64,000 nt of DNA from Williamsoniiplasma luminosum (GCF_002803985.1 NZ_CP024963.1:1-64000), one strand, 5' to 3'; shown: positions 43,373-57,006, counted from the first letter of the stretch. Program-made: numbers and translations. Notes: generated by a model not told the origin, from the letters alone.

Positions 43373-45379
43373 CTATTTAGATTTACTCTTAATCTTATAA
43401 ATTTTTGGCTTTTCAAAAGAATTATATTGTTCGAAAAGTGGACTATTTTTAGAATTCGAATTTTTATTATTTTTGGCTTTTTCTGGTTCTTGTGCTACGT
43501 TTTCTTTTTGTTCTGCAAACAAATCAATATTATTAATTTCTGCTCCTTCATATCTTTTTAATTTGGTTCTTTCTTTTGAAGCATTATTGATTTGTTTTAA
43601 AATTGGTAAAGATAACAACATAAATAGTCCTACTTTTGGTCTTAAAATAATCGGTAACACTAGCGAAGAACCAAGAGTGATAATCATTGCGAACATGAAA
43701 ATTTGTAATAATTTGGCAAATGTAACTGAATTTTTGAAAACATTTTCAGCATTAAATAGCACCAATGGATATCTTGGTAAAATAACCAAAATATTAATCA
43801 AAATAGAAACGACAATTGGGAAAATTAAACACAAGAAATTGGAAATAACATATTTAAATGTTGAATTATATGTGACAAATCGTCATGTATATTGTCACAG
43901 ATACATATAATTCACCGACATGAAAAACAACTTAATTATATAAAAAGCTTTTAATGTATTGATAATATATAGAGTATTATTTTCCTTCAAAAGTGTTGCA
44001 ATTAAAAATGTTATTACAGCTTCAGTGATCAAAAATGATACCGCTATAATGTTGACGGATTTTGCCACTTCCCCAAATTTGCCCTTTGCTTGAATCAACG
44101 AAATTTGACCTTGCATCAAGATGATCAGGGCAATGGTGCCCCCATATATTCCTGAAAAAATCGGACTGGTAAAAATAAATTCAACAGCTTGTTTTTCGGC
44201 TTGGGCGACCACTTGTACTTGGCCCGCTAATGCTGAAATATCCCTTGATGCGAAGTCATCAAAAATAATTTGCCCGTATAAACCAGTAACAATGTATGGT
44301 GAAACCATCGACATGAAAATAAAGGCTGTTGCAGCCACAACCATTGTATACAATTCATATTTAGAATATGATTCTCATTCTAACCGTCCGTTTTTTGATA
44401 AAACGGACGTGAAATATTCTCTAAACCCAAGAATCAAACTTGTTAAGATAATTCTTAAATTAAATGCAATCAATAAATAAAGTGATAATGATGAAGAAAT
44501 TTTAAATCCTGATGACCCTAAAACAATAAATAAAATGATTAAATCAGCATTGATTAAAACGTCTTGACCTAGATTAGATCAAAACATTTTATTGGTCGAA
44601 TTGACTAATGCATAGTTGTTAAAATCAGGATAGTATTTGATTCAGGTGTAATATCTTTTGACGTATAATTTCATCATAAATCCCCGAATTGGACCATAAA
44701 CAATTAGCACAATCAGTGGGATGATCGGATGAATAAATTCCTGACTATCAATCGCTTTATTTAAAATTAAAAAGAACGCTCCATAGACTAAAATATCGGT
44801 AAATAGAATGATGATTTTTTTGGTGCCCGATTTTTGATCGGCCATAATAATATTTTCATAGATACCAAAAAAACAAGTTGATACGAGTTGTTTAAATCCT
44901 AAAATAAAAATAATTCCAACCATTTCTCAAACACTAATTGGCACTGAAATAGCTTTTCCACCTTGTTGTGAAATGGCAATAATTTCAGGCATTTCGATTG
45001 GTGTTCCATTCATTAAACTGGGCAAAATTGCCATTTCTAAAGGGTATAAAAATGAAATTGCGGTGATGATTACAATCCCGATTCAAATTGATTGGCGATA
45101 TTTTGTTTTGGAAGTTGAAATGATTTCATTGGCTGTAATTCAATCAGAATTTGCCATCGGTTTCATCAGCAAAACAACGGTTGCAATTCCCAATGCTCCT
45201 TCAGTGCTTCCAACAGCTAAAGATAAGGCGGTCGAAATTCTGATAAACCCATTGACAGATGATCCATAAGCTTTCAAAATTCAGTAAATCATTAAAAATT
45301 GGATGACTGCTCCAACAATGGACATGATCGCTCCAACCATTGCATTCATCACACTTTGAAATCCGCTATGTTTATTCAT
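43373..45379 (-). CDS. Large polytopic membrane protein, MOP/MATE-like
   Basis: 668 residues with about 12-14 hydrophobic segments, rebuilt through several TGA codons (W near 44640, 44355 and 43892). The layout of long paired helices and the opening FQSVMNAMVGAIMSIVGAVIQFL resemble flippases of the MOP superfamily (oligosaccharide or MATE type). The match is by overall pattern, not by a signature motif. The last 80 residues are a charged Lys/Asn/Glu tail in the cytoplasm. AAGGAGG precedes the ATG. The substrate is unknown; surface polysaccharide or lipid export is possible. Confidence 0.65.
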
Positions 45380-45408
45380 TTTAACCTCCTTACTTTTTTA
45401 TTGTTTTA

Positions 45409-46308
45409 TTATATATTTAATTCAATTACCTTATCGCTTAAATATTCTAATTCGTTTGGTAATTTACCAAAAACAATTTTATAGGCTCGTAAATAAATCA
45501 TTTTTTCATTATTAATTTTTTCACCACCATACCTAAAATCATTAATGATTGGTAAGTTGTAATATTCTAAAGTTGCTCTAATTTGGTGTTTTCTTCCAGT
45601 GATTAAATGCCCTTCAATCAATAAACTATCTTCATTAGTTTCGATTAATCTAAAACGTGTTTCTGCGGTTTTATAAAAATCTTTTTCTGTTTCACTGTAA
45701 AAAGATTTTTGCATTTTGGGATCATAATCAATTCACCCTTTAGCTTCAAAATCGCCAGTTCAATGTTGCTTGCGAACTTTGATTAAATAATACTTATCAA
45801 TTAATTCATGATCCTTAAACGCTTTTAACAAAATGTCAAGTGACATTTTGTTCTTCGCATAAATCACCAATCCTGAGGTCAATTTATCAAGTCTGTGAAC
45901 ATGTGAAACAACAAATGAATTTTCTTTTTGCGGATCATAAATCCCTTGGTTAAAACAATATGTTTTGACCATATCATCTAATGATTCGTTGATTGGTGAA
46001 TGCATTTCAACGTTAGCTTCTTTGTTGATGATTAAAATATTTTCATCTTCATAAACTATCTCTAAATCTAAATTTTCAACCATTTTAAAATTATCTCGAA
46101 CGATTGGTTTATTAGAATCATAAACTTCAACAAGATCATTTAATTTTAAAATGATTTGTGGATCTTTAATTTTTTTACCATTAATTTTGATATCACTTTT
46201 TCTGAATCATTTATGAATTACAGATAGTGGTGTTGAAGAAAAAGTTTTCTTCAAAAATTTAAAAATGGTTTGATTTTGATCATTTTTTTGAATTTCAAAT
46301 TTTGTCAT
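45409..46308 (-). CDS. RluC/RluD-type rRNA pseudouridine synthase
   Basis: Converts specific uridines of 23S rRNA to pseudouridine. It has 299 residues. An S4-like RNA-binding domain (about 15-75, …LSVIHKWFRKSDIKINGKKI) is followed by the catalytic HRLDKLTSGLVIYAK with the essential Asp, and by LIEGHLITGRKHQIRATL. CTAGGAGG upstream lies at the stop of the CPBP gene. The exact target position (C- or D-type) cannot be told from sequence alone. Confidence 0.92.
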
Positions 46309-46319
46309 TTTTAGACCTC

Positions 46320-47294
46320 CTAGTTTATAAATAGCAGAACAAAAGCGAAAGCATTATATCCAGCATGTGTCAATCAAGTATATGTAACATTCCCTCGACA
46401 AACACTAAAAATGGTTGAAAAAACTAATCCCGATAAAACATAACTTAGAATATGTTCGACGTCTCCAGAATTAACATGAATCATTCCAAACATTAAAGCA
46501 CTGACAAATAAAGCAATGGTTCTATTTCCACACCCAACATAAACAGCATGTCTCATCGCCATTTCTTCCACCAATGGGGCGATTAAAATTGTTAGCACAA
46601 ATAAAGAAATGATATAAGTGATTCTAATAGTCGGATTTTCATTATTAATTAACCCAATCAACTCTGATTGGTTTTGCGAATCTTCACCTAATGCTGTTCC
46701 TTTAACTAAAAAACCATACAACTGCCCGATTCCAATCATCAAACCAATTCCGACCAAAATTACGATCAAGATTTTTAATCAGTCTTTTTTAAATGTGCTA
46801 ATAATTCTTGTTTTTAAATCAGTCGTTCAATACAAAGCGACAATCGCAACGATGATTTCAGCAATAATTTGAAACCAAAGAAAAATAATGTTTTTCCATT
46901 CTGACCCAAAATTGATAAGTGATACAAAAGTACTCAAAAGCACTCCAATAAGTGGGACAAATAATTGGAAACCATAGAAAATAAACAATCCAGATTTAAA
47001 AAATAGTGCTTTATCTTTGATTAAAAGAAAAACCAAACCAATAATTGTTGAAGCAAACGAAACTAAAAAATTATAAGTTACTAGTTGTGCATTAGTTTTT
47101 TCATCAATTGCTGGAGTTGACATACCACCAATAAATCTGAACATGATCAATGAAATCAAAGGCAAAATTAAACCCGTGATAACAAAAATTATTCCATTAG
47201 TTTTGTAATTGTATAAATTAAAATAAAATGGGTATTTGGTATTGGTTTCAGAGCTTGGAATTGATATTTTTTCTCAAACTGATTTTCTATCCAT
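46320..47294 (-). CDS. CPBP-family intramembrane metalloprotease
   Basis: Predicted membrane protease of the Abi/Rce1-like family, 324 residues with about eight hydrophobic segments. The diagnostic motifs are EEMAMRHAVYVG (EExxxR) and FGMIHVNSGD (FxxxH). Family members include prenyl-protein proteases and bacteriocin-immunity proteins; the role here is unknown. Its stop overlaps the Shine-Dalgarno sequence of the pseudouridine synthase gene, so the two are co-transcribed. TGA codons at 46770-46826 and 46374 are Trp. Confidence 0.87.
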
Positions 47295-47343
47295 TTTATC
47301 TCAAACCTCTTTTAAAATATTCTCTTAATATTTTAACATAAAT

Positions 47344-47366
47344 AAAAAAACAACTATTTAGTTGTT
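47344..47366 (-). terminator. Terminator of ptsH
   Basis: The stem AACAACTA/TAGTTGTT is followed on the minus strand by seven U residues and starts just past the ptsH stop. Confidence 0.75.
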
Positions 47367-47369
47367 CGT

Positions 47370-47639
47370 TTATCCGCTGATAACTCCGTTAGCAATCATC
47401 GCTGCTTTGATACCTACGATTGCTTCTTCAGCATCGACCCCAGTTGCTTCAATTGTAATTTCAGCACCTGATTTGATAGCCATTGCCATAACGTTCATGA
47501 TTGATTTTATATTTCCAGTTTTATCACCTGAAATAATTTTAATATCAGATGTAAATTTTGAAGCTTCTTTCGCTAGCACTGAAGCTGGTCTTGCGTGTAA
47601 TCCGACTCTATCGGTAACGATTGCACTAAATTTTGCCAT
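47370..47639 (-). CDS. ptsH: Phosphocarrier protein HPr
   Basis: Carries phosphate from enzyme I to the sugar-specific PTS enzymes. It has 89 residues. His15 lies in GLHARPAS, and Ser46 in the regulatory NIKSIMNVMA segment is conserved, so control by an HPr kinase is possible. AGGAG precedes the ATG. It is a single-gene unit with its own terminator. Confidence 0.97.
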   Translation of the reverse strand: MAKFSAIVTDRVGLHARPASVLAKEASKFTSDIKIISGDKTGNIKSIMNVMAMAIKSGAEITIEATGVDAEEAIVGIKAAMIANGVISG

Positions 47640-47742
47640 TTGTAAATTCTCCTATTTAAATCACTAATTTGATTATACATTTTATGTATGATTTGTTAAA
47701 TCTTTTTTGTTCAATATATCATTTTCAACCAAAAAATAAATT

Positions 47743-49917
47743 TTATTTTTTGGTTAGAACTGGATTATCACTTGCAAGAATCATTGATCCATAACGTGAA
47801 TCAGTAAATTGAATTTGAAGTTGTCGATCCATTTTTTTAATCACAATTCCATCACCAAACATCACATGATTTACAAGATCGTTTTCGTTGATATCCGTTT
47901 TTATCACTTCAATTTCTGGTTTTTCACCAAACACTTTTTTGAGATATGAACCAGATTTTCCTTCTTGTTTGACAAAAATGTTTGATTCATATGTGTATAA
48001 ATCAGGATTTAATTCTTTGACAAATTTTGATTCAATCAAAGCCCCACCAGATAAATGCGAATATTCACCTTTGATATAACTAATGTACAAAATTTCTTTT
48101 GCCCTTGTTAATGCAACATACAACGCTCTTCTTTCCTCTTCAAATTCAGCAATTGTTAACATTGAATTTTTTGAAGGGAAGACATCTCGATTCAAACCAA
48201 CAACAAAAACCACTTTGTTTTCCAAACCTTTGGCTGAGTGAATTGTTAGTAATGATACACGATTAGATTTTTCTTCATCAGCTTCTTCACTTGCTAAACT
48301 TTCTTCTTGTAAAAACGCTAATGTAACATTTTCTTCTCCGTATAATTCTGAATTAAATCCTTTTTCAAAATTTTTAAGTTGATCATATAGTGCTTCAACA
48401 TTTTTTCACTCATCACGATCTTTGTCATCTAATCTTTTAACTATTGCTTCATATTCTGATTCTTTAACCAAGAATTTCATTAATTCAACAAGTGATTCAT
48501 TGTTTTCAAACATCACTCTTGCTTTGATAAAAGTGTTTCTGATTGGGTCTAAATATTTCGTAATTGTTCTAACACTATTTTCTTCATCAATCATTAATTC
48601 AAAAAGTGATAATTGTTTTTCTGATGCTAAATTGTAAATTTTTTCAATTGTGACATCTCCAACTTTAGGTGTGAATTTAAGCACTCTTTCCACAGATAAA
48701 TCATCACAAATTGATATTGATTTAAGTAACGCAATTGAATCTTTGATCACTTTACGTTCTCTGAATTTTATACTTCCAATTAAGTTGTAAGGAATTTTGG
48801 CATTATCTAGTGTTTTTTCAAACTCTTGAGACCATGCATTCATTCGATACAAAATGAACATATCGCCATATTGATAACCTTGTTCTTCAACTAGTTTTTT
48901 TATCTCATGTGCTACGAATCTAGCTTCCCCATATCTTGTTGAAAATTCTTTTAATTTTGGTTTTGGCCCGTGATCATTATTTGTAAAAATTGATTTTGGT
49001 TCACGGTGTTTGTTGTGTTCAATCAAATCATTTGCTAAATTTAAAATTTGTTGTGTTGAACGATAATTTTCGTTCAACACGACAGTCACAGCATTAGGAT
49101 AAACTTGATGAAACTGCATGATAATTTGAATTTTAGCCCCTCTTCATGAATAGATCGTTTGATCAGGGTCTCCAACAACTGTTAGATTATTTTTCCCAGC
49201 GGTTAAGAGTTTGATTAAATCAAACTGAATTTCATTGGTATCTTGAAACTCATCGACCATAACATAATCAAATCTATTTCTTCATTTTTGTAAAATATCT
49301 TTATTATCACGAAAGATTTTATAAACCAAAATTTGTAAATCATCGAAATCAACCAAATTTTGTTCAAATAAATGTTGTTGATATTTCTTATAAATTTTAG
49401 CAAAGGCTTTTTCTTCAATGTCTTTACAAATATCCAAAGCTTCATCAGGTTCTGTTAATTCATTTTTTCAAAAACTAATTTTTGATAATGCTTTTTTATC
49501 AAATCTATTCAATGTACCATCTTCATTTAGTTTCATATTTTTGATGATTTTACGGATGATTGCTCTTTGATCATTTGAATCTAATATTGAAAACTTATTA
49601 TGCAGCCCAATTGCTTCACATTCTTCTCTTAAAACACGAGCACAAAATGCATGAAATGTTGAAATGAATGGATTAACATTTTCATTATCCAGCATTTTTT
49701 TGATTCTTTCTTTCATTTCGTTTGCTGCTTTATTAGTAAATGTCATTGCCAATATTTTTCTCGGAAAAATATTTTTTTCATTAATCAAATAAGCAATTTT
49801 AGCAGTAATTACTCTGGTTTTCCCAGATCCTGCTCCTGCAATAATTCTCAAAGGAGTATCAGTTGTTTTAACGGCAATTAATTGTTGTTCGTTTAAATTT
49901 TCAAATAATTTATTCAT
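47743..49917 (-). CDS. pcrA: ATP-dependent DNA helicase PcrA/UvrD
   Basis: Superfamily 1 helicase for repair and rolling-circle functions, 724 residues. Walker A is [13 protein letters not shown], motif Ib [35 protein letters not shown] covers motifs III-IV, and [11 protein letters not shown] with [14 protein letters not shown] covers V-VI. The start [12 protein letters not shown] at 49917 has GAAGGAG seven bases upstream; an in-frame ATG further upstream lies inside the RDD gene and is not preferred. An inverted repeat (47727-47755) covers the stop codon but has no U-tract. Confidence 0.96.
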
Positions 49918-50641
49918 TCTTTTCTCCTTCTTTATCAATGTTTTGAATTTCTTCAATTTGGTCTTTGTTAAAATTTCCTGGTTGATCTTTTAATGAAACA
50001 TGTGTTTCTTGGTTAGTGATTAACTTGTCTTTATTTGGCTTTGATCAACCATGAAATTCTTCTTTATAAACAACATAAACTCCATATTTAAGATCAACAC
50101 TTGCTTGATGATTTTTTTGAAATTTAATACTCATGCCAACAAAAAATAATCATAATCCATAAAATAAAAATCCAATATTTTTCAAAAAAATCAACATCCA
50201 AATTGCATCTGCTGTTTCTTTATTTTTTGTGGTACTTTGAAAAATTAAAATGGTTATAACTTGAAATAAGAATGCTAAGAATCAAGGAATCAAAAGAAAA
50301 TAACTTTCTCTCAACAACAGTGGGAGAAAATCAGGTTGGCTTTTACCTTTTTGTTTCAATCTAATTTGAAACAAAAGTTTTCCTAATGTGTTGCCTTTTG
50401 TTCAGTAAGGAATAATGACAAAGTAAATGATTGTTGCAAAAAAAGATGATGCGACCAGAACGATGATTGGTAGTCAATCACCAGGTGTAGATTTTCAGGT
50501 TGCATTAAGTATAACTCATGGGATTGCCAATATTAACAAATCAAAAAATCTAGCAAAAAAAATTCTGTAGACATTTGCTATTTGATATTTTTTTTCAGAA
50601 TACACATTAGCTTTAGTTCTTTTTTTTGCTAGATAATTCAT
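49910..50641 (-). CDS. RDD-family membrane protein
   Basis: 243 residues with three or four hydrophobic segments. The RDD domain shows FARFFDLLILAIPWVIL at the first helix and GNTLGKLLFQIRL, the conserved G-x-S/T-x-G-K segment, near the second. The C-terminal 60 residues are a charged cytoplasmic tail. It overlaps pcrA by 8 bp. The function is unknown; some RDD proteins are ion exchangers. Confidence 0.85.
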
Positions 50642-50653
50642 CAATCCTCCTAC

Positions 50654-51616
50654 CTATTTATTTTTTTTGATTTCATTTGTAATGAACGTATTAAATTCCA
50701 AAATATATTTTGTGAATTCTGGATCTTTGTTTTCTAAAAAGATTTTGTTTTCATTGATAAATTCTGATAATTTAGCATCCATTTTAGTTTTGACATATTT
50801 AAGTGCTTTTTTATATAATTGTTTATTATCAAATTTAGAAACCATGCTTAAAAAACCAATTGTTAAACCATAAATATTTGCATAATTTAATTCATCTTTC
50901 AGTTCTTTGTAAGCACCAATTCGACGGTAATAATTTAAAATATGTGGTCATTGATTAACAAGATCAAAAGCAGAATATTTCAAAACATTTCTTCTGTGAG
51001 TATTAATCATTTTTGAAATTTTATAAAAGGTTCTTGCATGACCAAGTGCTTTGTAAACAAACAATGTATCAAATCTGTTTCATCTTCTAAAAGTGATTCT
51101 AAAATCTCTTAAAAATTGTAATCTAAACATTTTTCCATAAATGTTTTGATTGACATAAGCATAAACATCTTGTTCCTTGGTCAAATCATAAACTCGATCG
51201 CTTTCCAATAAAGCACTATCACTATAACCTTTTGCAATCCCAGAAAGCTCTTGAGTAAACTGAATAATATCCAATTTTTGTGGATGTTTTTGAACTGCTT
51301 CATTAATTGTTTCCACAAAAATTGGTTCCAAAACATCCCCTTCTTTCAAGATTGAAAAATATTCACCTTTTGCTAATGAAATCGCTAAATTTCAATTCGA
51401 ACCAGACCCTTGAGATTTATTATTCAAAACAAGTGTAATATTACTATTTTGCTCAAACTGTTCACGAATAAAATCCAAAGATTCTTTTTCGATATTCGGA
51501 TCATCATTGATCATCAAAATTTCAAAGTTTTGGTTTGTTTGTTTTTTCAAAGAATTTATGGTTTTAAAAATTCTTTCTTCTCTTCCTTGCGAAGATATGA
51601 TGAAGCTAATTAACAT
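50654..51616 (-). CDS. Family 2 glycosyltransferase
   Basis: Predicted GT-A fold sugar transferase, 320 residues. The N-terminal strand LISFIISSQGREERIFKTI, the nucleotide-binding ILMINDDPN and the acidic motif SILKEGDVLEPIFV (in place of DxD) support GT2. The last 190 residues are basic and family-specific. It may build glycolipid or capsule; that is inference. Three TGA codons are Trp. It lies 12 bp before the RDD gene. Confidence 0.85.
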
Positions 51617-51838
51617 AAAAACTCCTTACTTCTATTTAATATCTTTTATTTTATCACCTTCTTATTTTTTCCTCATAAAAACTATTTTTTTGTCATCTAA
51701 ATTTTTGACATTTTTAAAATTCTATTTCCTTTTTTTGTCCTTTAAAAAAGGAAAATACATAAAAAGTTGTTTAAGAATAAGAAAGTAGTTTTTAAACTCC
51801 CAAGTATAAAATTAGAAAGTAAGAAAGGAGTCCAAAAG
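51617..51838. promoter_or_regulatory. Divergent region between the glycosyltransferase and ROK genes
   Basis: Contains an inverted repeat TTTCCTTTTTT/AAAAAAGGAAA (51725-51735 and 51744-51754) without a terminator tail on the plus strand, and TATAAA (51805-51810) as a possible -10 for the ROK operon. A regulator site is possible but not identified. Confidence 0.45.
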
Positions 51839-52801
51839 ATGAAAAAAGTATGTTTTGACATTGGCGGTTCTTGTATTAAAGTAATTGTATTTGATGAAAA
51901 AAATCAAATTATTTTGAAAGAAAAAATCGGCCATATAGGAGTGATGGAGGTTCGTTTAGACGGCCAAGAATTGAGTGAACACAAAGAAAAGTTTAAAGGT
52001 GTTGACATGATAAAAGGCATTCCACTGATGATGTGTTTGATCAATATTGCAAGTTACATCAACAAAATGGATGAAAAAGTCAAAGTTGGGATTTCGGTTC
52101 CGGGTGTTGTTGATGCAAAAAAATACAAAATATTAACACAGTCAGCAATTTTTAATGTTGATGAAGATATTTTGGGATTTTTTGCGAAACAAAAATTAGT
52201 TGACAAAGTTTGAATTGAAAATGATGGGAAAGCTGCTGCAATCGGTGAAATGATTTATGGACAAAATAACAAAATAACAAATGCAGTTGTTTTGGCTCTT
52301 GGTTCAGGACTTGGTGGAGGAATTATTATAAACAAAAAAATTTATAAAGGTTCACATCTCTCATCAGGCGAATTTTCAAAAACTATTGCCAATATAAATA
52401 ATTATGAATCATCATATGCAAACCTTTCTGTATCATCTTTAAGTACAACAGCAATTTGTTTTAGATACACAATGATGACCGGCAGTGAAAAGGTAATTAA
52501 TGGTCATGAGTTTATGCAATTGGTTGAGCAAAACGAACCAACAGCAACTTCATTGTTTAAAAATTGAATGAAATCATTGGCGAATTTTTTGGTAAACCTA
52601 AGTATCTTAGATCCGGACAAAATTTTGATTGGTGGAGGAATTAGTGCTAATCAAACATTTATGAATGCACTAAAAAATGAAGTTGATAATCTTGATTTTC
52701 GTATGCTAATTAAATTTAATGTAGAGGCTTGCAAATTATCAAATGATGCAGCTTGCTATGGAATGTTGGCTCTAATTGAAAAAGAATATATAGAAGAATA
52801 G
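51839..52801 (+). CDS. ROK-family sugar kinase, copy 1
   Basis: Predicted sugar kinase, 320 residues. The ATP phosphate motif is FDIGGSCIKV; the catalytic Asp lies in IENDGKAAAIGE; the second phosphate motif is ALGSGLGGGIIINK. The usual ROK GEFGH His and the CxCGxxGCxE zinc site are missing (here SSGEFSK). With a GH1 6-phospho-beta-glucosidase two genes downstream, a beta-glucoside kinase role is likely, by inference. AAGGAG precedes the ATG. It is about 75 per cent identical by eye to the next gene. Two TGA codons are Trp. Confidence 0.88.
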
Positions 52802-52810
52802 AAAAACAAC

Positions 52811-52838
52811 TTTTGGTTTATTAATTAATAAACCAAAA
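52811..52838 (+). promoter_or_regulatory. 28-bp perfect palindrome between the two ROK genes
   Basis: TTTTGGTTTATTAA followed directly by its reverse complement, 10 bp past the first ROK stop. It is followed by A/G bases carrying the next Shine-Dalgarno sequence rather than a T-tract, so it is not a simple terminator. It may process or stabilise the mRNA, or bind a regulator. Confidence 0.6.
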
Positions 52839-52859
52839 AGAAAAAAGGAGTTCAAAAAG

Positions 52860-53822
52860 ATGAAAAAAATATGTTTTGACATTGGTGGTTCTTCTATTAA
52901 GGTAATTACTTTTGATGAAAACAATAAAATTATTTTAAAAGAAAAAATCGATCATGTTGGCGCCAAAGATAATAGCGTTGATGGTAAAGGTGTGAGTGAA
53001 ACATCAGATGCAACTAAAAATCTAAAAATGTTAAAAAGAATTCCACTTATAAAATGTTTGGAAAATATTGCAAATTACATCACACAAATGGGTGAAGAAG
53101 TAAAAGTTGGTATTACCATTCCCGGAGTTGTGGATTCAAAGAACTATAAAGTATTATCTAAATCTGCAATTTCTGATATTGATGAAGATATTTTAGGATT
53201 TTTTAAAAAGCAAAAATTAGTTAAACAAATTTTGATTGAAAACGATGCAAGAGCTGCTGCAATTGGTGAAATGGTTTATGGACAAAATAAAAAGATAACC
53301 AATGCATTGATTCTAACAATCGGATCAGGAATCGGTGGGGGGATTATTATAAACAAAAAAGTTTATAAAGGTTCACATCTCACATCAGGGGAATTTGGAA
53401 AAACTATGGCCAATATTAGTGATCACGGATCATTATACCCCAACCTTTCTGTTGGTTTTTTGAGCACAACTGCGATGTGCTATAGATACACAATTGCAGC
53501 AGGAAGTGAAAAACTTATTAATGGACATGAGTTGATGCAATTAGTTGAACAAAAAGAACCAATTGCAACTCAATTATTTGATAATTGAATAAAAACATTA
53601 ACAAGATTTTTAATCAACGTGAGTATTTTGGATCCAGACAAAATTTTGATTGGTGGGGGAATTAGTGCAAATGAAACATTTATGAATGCACTAAAAAATG
53701 AAGTGAATAATCTTGATTATTCATCAATCATGAAATTTAATGTAGAAGCCTGCAAATTATCAAATGATGCAGCTTGTTATGGAATGTTGGCTCTCATTGA
53801 AAAAGAGTATATAGAGGAATAA
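52860..53822 (+). CDS. ROK-family sugar kinase, copy 2
   Basis: Tandem paralogue of the preceding kinase, also 320 residues. It has FDIGGSSIKV, IENDARAAAIGE with the canonical NDA, and TIGSGIGGGIIINK. Its loop reads TSGEFGKTMAN, closer to the family GEFGH than copy 1 but still without His or the zinc cysteines. It may differ from copy 1 in sugar specificity. AAAAAGGAG precedes the ATG. A TGA at about 53586 is Trp. Confidence 0.88.
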
Positions 53823-53826
53823 AAAT

Positions 53827-55275
<1,449 letters not shown>

Positions 55276-55293
55276 TTTATATTTTGACAAAAC

Positions 55294-55318
55294 AAAAACC
55301 ACTTTGAAAGTGGTTTTT
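55294..55318 (+). terminator. Terminator of the ROK-GH1 operon
   Basis: An 11-bp stem AAAAACCACTT/AAGTGGTTTTT with a 3-nt loop lies 18 bp past the GH1 stop. Its 3' arm is the left copy of the 13-bp direct repeat that brackets the MATE segment. Confidence 0.85.
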
Positions 55319-55346
55319 ATAAATTAAAATTGGAAGTGCAACACTT

Positions 55347-55600
55347 CTAACAAAATACTTCGTATAGTTGTTGAGCTGAATTGTAGTTCAATAATTTACG
55401 GGGCATTTTGTTTATTTGATCTAAGATACTATTAATATTATCATTTTCTAATTTCTCAAAACTGGTTTTTTTCGGAAGGGCTCTACGCAACAAACCATTA
55501 AACTTTTCGTTGGTTCCTTTTTCACAAGAAGCGTAAGTGTTGCAAGTGTAAAGCGCGAGTTCTAGTTTTTTAACCAAGTAATTTAGCATATTTAGCTCAA
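55347..55600 (-). pseudogene. C-terminal remnant of an IS30-family transposase
   Basis: Reading ALYTCNTYASCEKGTNEKFNGLLRRALPKKTSF and INKMPRKLLNYNSAQQLYEVF (stop TAG 55347) matches the C-terminal third of IS30 transposases, including the catalytic Glu region near GTNE. The N-terminal HTH and the first two catalytic Asp residues are absent, and the frame merges at its upstream end into the MATE gene (to 55625), so it cannot be active. Confidence 0.8.
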
Positions 55601-57006
55601 GTTTTTCTGATTCATCTAGTTGCATACATGATTGAACGACAAAGTGGATCCATTAATACTCCAAGATAAATTAGAATCAATCCAACTCCACCATAAATGT
55701 GAAAACCAAAAATAATTGCCATTGGAATTCCAACCATTCCAATTCCCATCGTAATAATTGAAATTATTAATGGATATCATAAATCACCACTCGCCCAACA
55801 AGCTCGCAGTAAAGTCATATTGACTGTATCAACCATTAATTTCAGACAAGACACTCCCATTAAAGCTAATCCTCAAGGGACAATTTCAGTTGCATCGTGA
55901 TTAAATAACAATAGCGCTGGATAAGCGGTGATCATCATGAATGATCCAAACACGATTGAAGCATACATTGCTGTTTTTCAACAATCAATTCCAGCTTGAT
56001 AAGCGCCTTGTAAATCTTTAGCCCCAATTTTTTTTGCAACCATAACGGCAGTTACTGTTTCCATTGCAAACATGAAGGCAAGTGAGAATTGACTAATTGA
56101 ATTGATTGATCGATGGAGAACAATTCAACTGTTTTCGCTATTTCCACTTATTAAATGAGCAACTGCCGTTCCGGTTCCGAAGTTACATAAACTTCAAAGC
56201 CCCATTTCCAAAGTAATTGGCAAACCAACTTTAAAAGTTTCTTTAGCAATTTTTCAATTGATTTGTTTTCCCTTATTAGCCTTGTAATCAATGAAACGAA
56301 AATTCATCAACATCATATAAATCATTTGTACAAATCCAGCCACAACAATTCCTAAAGATGATCAAATTGGATCAAATTTAAAAACAAATAAAACTAAGGT
56401 TACAAAAATTAAATCAACAAAGTTACTTGCCACAGCCCCGATTGTTACATAAACATTTTTTTTGACCGCTTGTAAACCTGAAATAAACACTTGATTTAAA
56501 GATGCGATTATTAGTTGCAAATTTAATAAACGATAATAATCTATTGCAAATGCTTTAGGGCCACGACCATTTGGTAGAAGTTCTGTAAATTGATTGGCAT
56601 TCATTAAATCTAAAATTGAAGAAGCAAAAGTTTCTACCAAAACAAATATTCCAGAAGTTATTGAAAAGTTTATAACAATACCAGTCATAATGACTTTACT
56701 AATTTCATTTTGACGTCCCTGACCAATCAAGTTTCCACACACCACCAAACTCCCACTCGCAATTAAAGTCGGAATAAATTGAAGTGCTGTATATGTTAAG
56801 ATCGCTTTACTCACTGCGTCTGCATAAGCTTTGTTTTGAAAGTTATTAATCGCAATAATGTTGATTTGAGCAATGATTACATTAAATGATAATTGAACAA
56901 AAATTGGGATTGCCATTTTTAAAATATCTTGTCAGTTATCAATTTTTCAAAATGGATTTTTGATACGTTCGAAATTCGTGTTTTTGTCTTGCTTAAAAAT
57001 TTTCAT
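55570..57006 (-). CDS. MATE-family efflux transporter
   Basis: Predicted drug or toxin/cation antiporter, 478 residues with about 12 helices in two halves. The N-half has IPIFVQLSFNVIIAQINIIAI and VVCGNLIGQGRQ; the C-half has VGLPITLEMGLWSLCNFGTG and MVAKKIGAKDLQGAYQAG, the repeated G-x-x-x-G/gating loop of MATE proteins. I read the frame codon by codon to TAA 55570-55572 and found no break. AAAGGAAAC precedes the ATG. Its last 18 codons overlap the transposase remnant, so the present C-terminus may derive from the insertion junction. Confidence 0.9.

Noticed and set aside
43473-43910. 145-residue plus-strand frame opposite the large membrane protein
   Set aside because: It mirrors hydrophobic codons of the minus-strand gene and has no ribosome site.
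47362-47667. Plus-strand frame opposite ptsH
   Set aside because: The HPr motifs on the minus strand are unequivocal.
47727-47755. Terminator at the pcrA stop
   Set aside because: The inverted repeat AACCAAAAAATAAA is good but no U-tract follows on the minus strand.
55570-56362. A frameshift near the 3' end of the MATE gene
   Set aside because: A first count suggested a register change; recounting codon by codon gave one continuous frame to TAA 55570-55572.
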